Source: Spirochaetia bacterium | Lineage (GTDB): Bacteria; Spirochaetota; Leptospirae; Leptospirales; Leptonemataceae | Direction: 5' to 3' | Length of the DNA stretch: 11,502 nucleotides | Assembly (NCBI GenBank): GCA_016195395.1 | Contig: JACPZR010000195.1 | Coordinates: 1 to 11,502 of the forward strand | Shown here: positions 7,971 to 11,502 of the stretch, in pieces | Layout of the letters: each line of letters opens with the position of its first letter | How positions within the stretch are numbered: position 1 is the first letter of the stretch | Position numbers and translations under genes: made by a program | The notes under the pieces: generated by a model | The model's input: the letters and a program-made list of their open reading frames with translations, nothing else | Told to the model about the DNA's origin: nothing | Database searches by the model: none

Positions 7971-9202
7971 TTAGTCCACCCAGTGCTTCACGCGTTCCAC
8001 GGCTTTGTTCCAGTAACGTATTTCACGGTCGCGCCGCTCTGTGTCCATGTTGGGTTTGAACAGGCGGCTGTCTGCCTGGAGTTTCAACAAGTCGCCTGAA
8101 TTCTTCCATACTCCCGCTTCCAGTCCCGCGAGATACGCGGCGCCGAGCGCCGTTGTATCCACCTGCGAAGGACGCTCTACCGGAGTGTTCAAGATGTCGG
8201 CTTGATACTGCATCAGGTAGTTGTTGGCTGTGGCGCCGCCGTCGACGCGGAGCTTGGGCATTTTGTTGCCGGTGTCGTTTTCCATGGCGCGGACCAGATC
8301 CATAGACTGTAGTGCGATGGACTTGAGCGCTGCGCGCGTGATGCGTGCCGGCGACGTGTCGCGTGTGAGACCAAAGATCGCTCCGCGCGCTGACATATCC
8401 CAGTGCGGCGCGCCCAGTCCCGCAAACGCGGGAACAAAGAAGACCTCATCCTCTTCGTCTTTGATGTTTTCAATCAAGTCCTCTGTCTCTTTGGCGGATG
8501 CAAAGAACTGAAGAAAATCCCGGAGCCACTGCACAACAGCGCCGCCGATAAACACAGCGCCTTCGAGCGCATAACATACATCGCCTGACGGATCGCAGGC
8601 GAGCGTCGTTAAGAGGCCGCTCTTGGACAACGAGAACTTCTGTCCCATGTTGAAGAGAAGAAAGCAGCCCGTGCCGTACGTGTTCTTGGCTTCTCCTGGA
8701 TTCACGCATACCTGGCCAAAGAGCGCTGCCTGTTGGTCGCCCGCCATGGCGAGCACAGGAATCCCGTCCGGCAGCGTTCCCACGCCCTTGGTCACGCCAA
8801 AATTTGAGCGACTCTTCTGCACAGCCGGAAGGAGATTGGCCGGCACGTTCATCAGTTTGAGCAGGTCCGCATCCCACTCTTTTCTTTCTATATTGTAGAG
8901 GAGAGATTGTGCACCGGTTCCCCGGTCTTTCTGTCCCAGATAACGCTTGTTTCACGCTGATTTGTAATTCCAATTCCGACCGCGTTTTTTGCGTCCAATT
9001 TGCCGGTAGCGAGCGCCTCAGCCAGCAGCGCCTTTACACCGGACCATATCTCATTCGCGTCGTGTTCTACCCAGCCCGGCTTAGGAAAATGCTGGGTGAA
9101 TTCCCGGTACGCGGTTGCCACCACCTTCCCATTCGTGTCATAGCAGAAGACCCGTGAACCCGTTGTTCCCTGGTCAATGGATAGAATGAACTCTTTGGCC
9201 AT
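7971..9202 (-). pseudogene. glpK: Glycerol kinase, disrupted by internal deletion and frameshift
   Basis: Glycerol kinase converts glycerol and ATP to glycerol-3-phosphate. The first frame (9202 down to about 8905) starts MAKEFILSIDQGTTGSR and reaches NQRET and DRKTGEPVHN, then stops at 8888. The family sequence resumes in another frame as LLYNIERKEWDADLLKLMN (near 8900-8850) and continues through AGDQQAALFGQ, NTYGTGCF, GLGAPHWD, RVDGGA and ALGAAYLAG to the stop at 7971. About 90 residues between PVHN and LLYN of ordinary glycerol kinase are absent. They include the WQCRRT block and the PYFSGTK segment, which carry glycerol-binding residues (E. coli Trp103 and Tyr135). A frame change plus loss of the substrate pocket predicts no activity. 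Roughly 407 residues of family sequence remain against the usual near 500. The gene converges on the kinase (10 bases between stops) and diverges from the PIN remnant. No glpF or glpD is nearby. Confidence 0.9.
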
Positions 9203-9260
9203 GCAGTCGTCTCAACGGCCCCCAAGCCTTGCGCAAGCAGAATCCAACCAAAAATGCGGG

Positions 9261-9316
9261 ACGCCTTACGTCTGCCGCACCCTTTCCACTGTAACGCAGG
9301 AGATGTAAGGAGGCGT
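9261..9316. repeat. Imperfect inverted repeat between glpK and the PIN remnant
   Basis: The left arm is acgccttacgtct (9261-9273). The right arm (9301-9316) has as reverse complement acgcctccttacatct. Twelve of 13 left-arm bases match, with one three-base bulge; the loop is 27 bases. It sits in the 117-base divergent gap and overlaps the ribosome binding site of the PIN remnant, so a hairpin in the transcript could mask that site. Function is not established. Confidence 0.5.
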
Positions 9317-9322
9317 AAGATG
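9308..9322 (+). promoter_or_regulatory. Strong Shine-Dalgarno site and start codon of the PIN remnant
   Basis: AGGAGG (9308-9313) lies six bases before the ATG at 9320. This decides the start over an ATG at 9254 in the same frame, which would add residues with no resemblance to a PIN domain. Confidence 0.6.
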
Positions 9323-9607
9323 GACAAAAGATGGGCCGAGCTGCGCCCTTTCTTCGCCAATGCGCGCGAAACAACAGCCGTCATGGAACGAATGGGGATC
9401 GACTACGATGAGTTTACGCGCGATATCGCTATGAGGGCGGGAGCGGCATGGGAGGGTTTTCACAAAGGGTCCCGCGGTCGTGGACGGATCATGTCCGACT
9501 TCCTGATTGCGGCCCATGCCGTAGAGAGAGCGGACCGGTTGCTAACGCGCGACCGTGGGTTCTATCGCCGTCACTTTCGTGATCTTCTGGTGGATGACCC
9601 GGCGTAG
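9320..9607 (+). pseudogene. PIN-domain (VapC-like) toxin remnant lacking the N-terminal third
   Basis: This 95-residue frame matches the C-terminal two thirds of VapC-type PIN ribonucleases, the toxins of type II toxin-antitoxin systems. Visible blocks are WAELRPFF (5-12; the conserved Glu of the usual YAEL motif is E7), a helical middle with MRAGAAWEGF (38-47), SDFLIAAHA (59-67; metal-binding Asp60) and LLTRDRGFYRRHF (74-86; Asp79). PIN toxins are usually about 130 residues and begin with a beta strand ending in DTNV or DSSV, which carries the first catalytic Asp. That strand and the following helices are missing: WAEL comes only four residues after the start. No other frame in the 117 bases upstream encodes them, and no VapB-like antitoxin gene is adjacent. 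Nuclease activity is therefore unlikely, although the frame is intact and preceded by a good ribosome binding site. It could be an expressed fragment or a relic. Confidence 0.65.
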
Positions 9608-9622
9608 CCATCGATAAACGGC

Positions 9623-9656
9623 GCCTTGCCTGGCTGGGTTGCATCTTTGGCAAGGC
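9623..9656 (+). other. Hairpin just downstream of the PIN remnant
   Basis: GCCTTGCC (9623-9630) and GGCAAGGC (9649-9656) are perfect 8-base inverted arms around an 18-base loop, starting 16 bases after the stop codon. There is no T-run after it, so it is not a standard intrinsic terminator; it may be a weak or factor-assisted one. Confidence 0.45.
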
Positions 9657-9657
9657 T

Positions 9658-9804
9658 CCTTACGCATTGCGCCTTACTTCCGCCGCGCCCAACGCCGCGC
9701 CTTTCCCCTTACGAGGCTGTCCTTACGTCGTCCGGCTGACGTAAGCCTGCCCAGGTAAGCTGCCTTACCGCTTACTGACTCCATCCGCGCCCCTTCGTCT
9801 TACG
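9658..9804. repeat. Dense CTTAC/GTAAG word cluster in 7-base phase
   Basis: In the non-coding stretch 9608-9864, CTTAC starts at 9659, 9673, 9708, 9722, 9764, 9771 and 9799. GTAAG, its reverse complement, starts at 9741 and 9755. That is nine copies in 147 bases where well under one is expected by chance. All six spacings between the forward copies (14, 35, 14, 42, 7, 28) are multiples of seven. The two reverse copies are also 14 apart. Some intervening heptamers look like decayed copies (CTTTCCC at 9701, CTGACGT at 9736). This resembles a worn-down heptamer tandem repeat. No protein-coding signal is seen here. Confidence 0.6.
9722..9745. repeat. Perfect 8-base inverted repeat inside the CTTAC cluster
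   Basis: CTTACGTC (9722-9729) and GACGTAAG (9738-9745) are exact reverse complements around an 8-base spacer. It could be a hairpin or a dimeric protein-binding site. A second, smaller palindrome follows: GGTAAG (9754-9759) and CTTACC (9764-9769) with a 4-base loop. Confidence 0.5.
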
Positions 9805-9864
9805 GAATCGCCCCCCTAGCGTCGTTTCGCTTGCAGCAGGGCCCTTGCCTGCGATGTTCGTCTC

Positions 9865-10263
9865 ATGTCCCCCGAACAGCTCCCCGCCGTCCCAGATGGT
9901 CCGCTCGCCCTGCATTGGAGCATTGTCCTTGTGCTTTTGCTCCTATATACAGCGGCCGGTGTGGTGGCTCTTCTGGCCTCATGGAAGATCTTTGCCAAAG
10001 CGGGGCATCCCGGCTGGGCGGCGCTTGTGCCAGTCTATAACGTGTACGTTCTGACGCAGATCGTGAATCGGTCCACGGGGTTCTTCTTTCTGACGCTTGT
10101 GCCCGGTGCCGGGCAGATTGCCGGCATCATCCTGATATGGGACCTGTTTCAGGCCTTCGGCCGACCGGGTTGGGAGGCTCTGGTTCCGTTCTACAACCTG
10201 TTCATTGCCGCACGTATTTCTTTTGGCAACGCACAATACACACTCCCTTTACCCCGAGATTGA
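9865..10263 (+). CDS. Small inner-membrane protein, DUF5684-like
   Basis: This 132-residue protein has hydrophobic segments at about 19-40, 69-94 and possibly 105-120, with no signal cleavage site. Its motifs, WKIFAKAGHPGWAALVPVYN (40-59) followed by later segments ending FGNAQY, resemble DUF5684-type membrane proteins of unknown function, often annotated loosely as signal-peptidase-associated. The PGWxALVPxYN motif occurs twice, at about 48-59 and 105-116, the second in AFGRPGWEALVPFYNLFIAA. In the family members I recall, the second segment is a different hydrophobic stretch, so the duplication is unusual. The ATG at 9865 has no clear ribosome binding site. It lies after the CTTAC cluster and 140 bases before the TM2 gene on the same strand, so they could be co-transcribed. 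Function is unknown. Confidence 0.75.
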   Translation: MSPEQLPAVPDGPLALHWSIVLVLLLLYTAAGVVALLASWKIFAKAGHPGWAALVPVYNVYVLTQIVNRSTGFFFLTLVPGAGQIAGIILIWDLFQAFGRPGWEALVPFYNLFIAARISFGNAQYTLPLPRD

Positions 10264-10274
10264 CGTTAAACTCA

Positions 10275-10295
10275 AAGCAATCACGGAAATTGCTT
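10275..10295. repeat. Perfect 7-base inverted repeat after the DUF5684-like gene
   Basis: AAGCAAT (10275-10281) and ATTGCTT (10289-10295) flank a 7-base spacer, 12 bases after the stop codon. There is no T-run, so it is not an obvious intrinsic terminator. It could be an operator for the TM2 gene or a weak hairpin. Confidence 0.4.
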
Positions 10296-10337
10296 GCTGA
10301 ATCTGATCGCTTTCTTACCTTGCGTGCGGCTAATGTT

Positions 10338-10366
10338 GCGGGGTTTCGGTGAGAACCTTACCCCGC
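10338..10366 (+). promoter_or_regulatory. Leader hairpin with GAGA tetraloop before the TM2 gene
   Basis: GCGGGG (10338-10343) pairs with CCCCGC (10361-10366). Inside it GGT (10348-10350) pairs with ACC (10355-10357), closed by a GAGA loop of the GNRA type; TTTC and TTA form an internal loop. It ends 37 bases before the TM2 start and leaves the ribosome binding site free. It may be a 5' leader structure. It matches no riboswitch class I recognise. Confidence 0.4.
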
Positions 10367-10393
10367 ATGAAAATAAAGCAAAAAGAAAAATGA

Positions 10394-10406
10394 GGAGAAG
10401 CTAATG
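10394..10406 (+). promoter_or_regulatory. Shine-Dalgarno site and start codon of the TM2 gene
   Basis: GGAG (10394-10397, within gaggagaa) lies six bases before the ATG at 10404, which fixes that start. Confidence 0.7.
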
Positions 10407-10628
10407 GCAGATCAAAACAACCCCCCAAAGAGCTGGATGACAGCACTCTTATTGTCCCTGTTCCTGGGAAGCCTTGGAGTAGACCGTTTCTATCTGGGTT
10501 ACACCGGACTCGGAATCGCGAAGCTCCTGACCATGGGCGGCTGCGGTATTTGGGCAATCTACGACCTGATCATGATTGTGTTGGGCAAAATGACCGACGC
10601 AGAAGGCCGTCCCCTGCAGAAGGACTAA
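10404..10628 (+). CDS. TM2 domain membrane protein
   Basis: This 74-residue protein is a single TM2 domain: a helix (about 11-30) with the signature [20 protein letters not shown] (22-41), a short turn, and a second helix (about 44-62) with [11 protein letters not shown]. The family's conserved features are present: small residues and the DRFYLG turn between the two helices, and the Asp of the second helix (D54 of YDL). TM2 proteins are small inner-membrane proteins of largely unknown function, found widely in bacteria, often alone. Length is normal for a stand-alone TM2 protein. It has a good ribosome binding site and is followed by an intrinsic terminator 24 bases after the stop, so it ends its transcription unit. 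Confidence 0.92.
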   Translation: MADQNNPPKSWMTALLLSLFLGSLGVDRFYLGYTGLGIAKLLTMGGCGIWAIYDLIMIVLGKMTDAEGRPLQKD

Positions 10629-10652
10629 TCAGAGAACACTGTTAAACTGGAG

Positions 10653-10678
10653 AAGCCCCGGTCAACCGGGGCTTTTTT
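10653..10678 (+). terminator. Intrinsic terminator after the TM2 gene
   Basis: AAGCCCCGG (10653-10661) and CCGGGGCTT (10666-10674) form a 9-base GC-rich stem with a TCAA loop. The run of Ts (10673-10678) overlaps the end of the stem. This is a textbook rho-independent terminator for the plus strand. No matching T-run serves the minus-strand hydrolase gene. Confidence 0.92.
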
Positions 10679-10758
10679 GTTTGTGGCGTTCCACGGCGGC
10701 GCGCAATCATCGCGTTATCCGCGTAATCCTGAAAGGATCGGAGTGCGGTCGGCACGTA

Positions 10759-11502
10759 TCAGACAAAAATCTCCAACCCCTCGTAAGCCATAACGATTTC
10801 CAGACTCGACTTGCGGTCCGGGTCCATCATCTCGCGGTAGCGCAGCGCGCGCAGATACACGTCGTCCAGTTTCTCGTCATCGTAGGAGGGATCGTGATGA
10901 AAGAGCACCAGCTTCTTCACGTTAGCCTTCATGGCAATGTCCGTGGCAATGGACGCTGAACTGTGCCCCCAGTCGATTTTTTGGAGCTGCTCTTCAAACG
11001 TATATTGCGTGTCAAAGACCAGCACATCCGCATCCTTGAAAAATGTCAGATACTCGTCGATGTTGTCCATGTCTTCCAGTTTGAATTCGGCATCGCTTCC
11101 AAAGATCATGGTCTTGCCGTCTTCCTGAAAACGGCATGCGTACGAGTTTCCCGGATGGCGCATGGACATATGGGACACCGTCATGCCCCCGATATCATAG
11201 AAGTCGGCCACATCGTGCTGAATGAAGGTCTTGTCCGCCTGCATGCCCTCGAAGGGCACAGGAAAGTGGCGTTCACTGTGTTGGTAGGTCAGCCGGTCTT
11301 TCATGTTGTCAGATACAGCGTGAACGTCGAAATGATTTCCCGGAATATAGAACGGGCCAAAGAACGGGAGGCCTTGGATGTGATCCCAGTGTGAATGCGT
11401 GAAGACGAAACTGGCGCGCCCCTTGCCGAGCATGAAGCCTTCATGCATGATCTTCATCCCCAGGTCCCGGATGCCTGTGCCCGCATCGAGGATCACCAGG
11501 TC
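10759..11502 (-). CDS. Metallo-beta-lactamase-fold hydrolase (N-terminus beyond window)
   Basis: The visible 247 residues run off the window end; the frame continues as DLVILDAGTGIRDLG, so an apparent GTG start at 11496 is internal. Metal-binding motifs of the family are present: HSHWDH (36-41; His36, His38, Asp40, His41), the His of MRHPGNS (His116), the Asp of FGSDAEF (Asp137) and the late His (WGHSSA His180, FHHDP His202 or His203). The DAGTG and HWDHIQGLPFF blocks place it among the MBL proteins related to PhnP, RNase Z and class II cAMP phosphodiesterases, i.e. phosphodiesterase-like rather than beta-lactamase. It has no signal peptide in the visible part. Only about 30-40 N-terminal residues should be missing. 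The substrate cannot be told from sequence. It converges on the TM2 gene and has no visible operon partner in the window. Confidence 0.88.
   Translation of the reverse strand, partial: DLVILDAGTGIRDLGMKIMHEGFMLGKGRASFVFTHSHWDHIQGLPFFGPFYIPGNHFDVHAVSDNMKDRLTYQHSERHFPVPFEGMQADKTFIQHDVADFYDIGGMTVSHMSMRHPGNSYACRFQEDGKTMIFGSDAEFKLEDMDNIDEYLTFFKDADVLVFDTQYTFEEQLQKIDWGHSSASIATDIAMKANVKKLVLFHHDPSYDDEKLDDVYLRALRYREMMDPDRKSSLEIVMAYEGLEIFV

Noticed and set aside
9658..9804. CRISPR array or integron attC site
   Set aside because: The repeated word is only 5 to 7 bases, spacers are not of uniform unique length, and there is no cas or integrase gene.
10260..10290. Promoter with -35 TTGACG for the TM2 gene
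   Set aside because: No -10-like hexamer occurs about 17 bases downstream.

Overview
The window is a bacterial chromosomal segment, GC-rich by eye (mid to high 50s percent), with mostly gapless coding. No rRNA, tRNA, CRISPR array or insertion sequence is visible. The lineage cannot be fixed from sequence alone. Two sensors built from a sugar-binding-like periplasmic domain plus seven helices (7TMR-DISM-like) suggest a Gram-negative environmental organism, and such receptors are common in spirochaetes such as the Leptospirales. That placement is a weak inference.

Layout. Positions 1-1110 (minus) hold most of a citrate synthase homologue whose C-terminus lies beyond the window. Upstream of it on the same strand are two long membrane receptor/kinase-like genes (1198-3291 and 3288-5195) that overlap by 4 bases (ATGA). 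Upstream of those is a disrupted rsgA (5275-6187). A soluble sensor histidine kinase (6281-7960, plus) diverges from rsgA. A disrupted glycerol kinase gene (7971-9202, minus) converges on the kinase. A short PIN-domain (VapC-like) remnant (9320-9607, plus) follows. Next is a 257-base non-coding stretch rich in CTTAC/GTAAG words and small hairpins, then two small membrane protein genes (9865-10263 and 10404-10628, plus) and a clear intrinsic terminator. Last is a metallo-beta-lactamase-fold hydrolase (minus) whose N-terminus is cut by the window end.

How the genes may work together. The two receptor genes look co-transcribed and translationally coupled. Both keep the receptor half. In both, the histidine that should accept phosphate is replaced (Ser in the first, Ala in the second). 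The first keeps a complete ATP-binding domain; the second has lost every ATP-binding box. They therefore look like a paired receptor made of one ATPase-competent and one pseudokinase partner, without normal His phosphorylation. The next gene, the citrate synthase homologue, has Glu where the catalytic His of the HGGAN motif should be, and Ser in place of the GHR arginine, so it too may be non-canonical. The divergent 559-residue kinase keeps all canonical residues and could supply the missing phosphoacceptor, but that is speculation.

A second theme is gene damage: rsgA has lost its P-loop, glpK about 90 central residues, and the PIN gene its N-terminal third. These are either real decay or an assembly problem.
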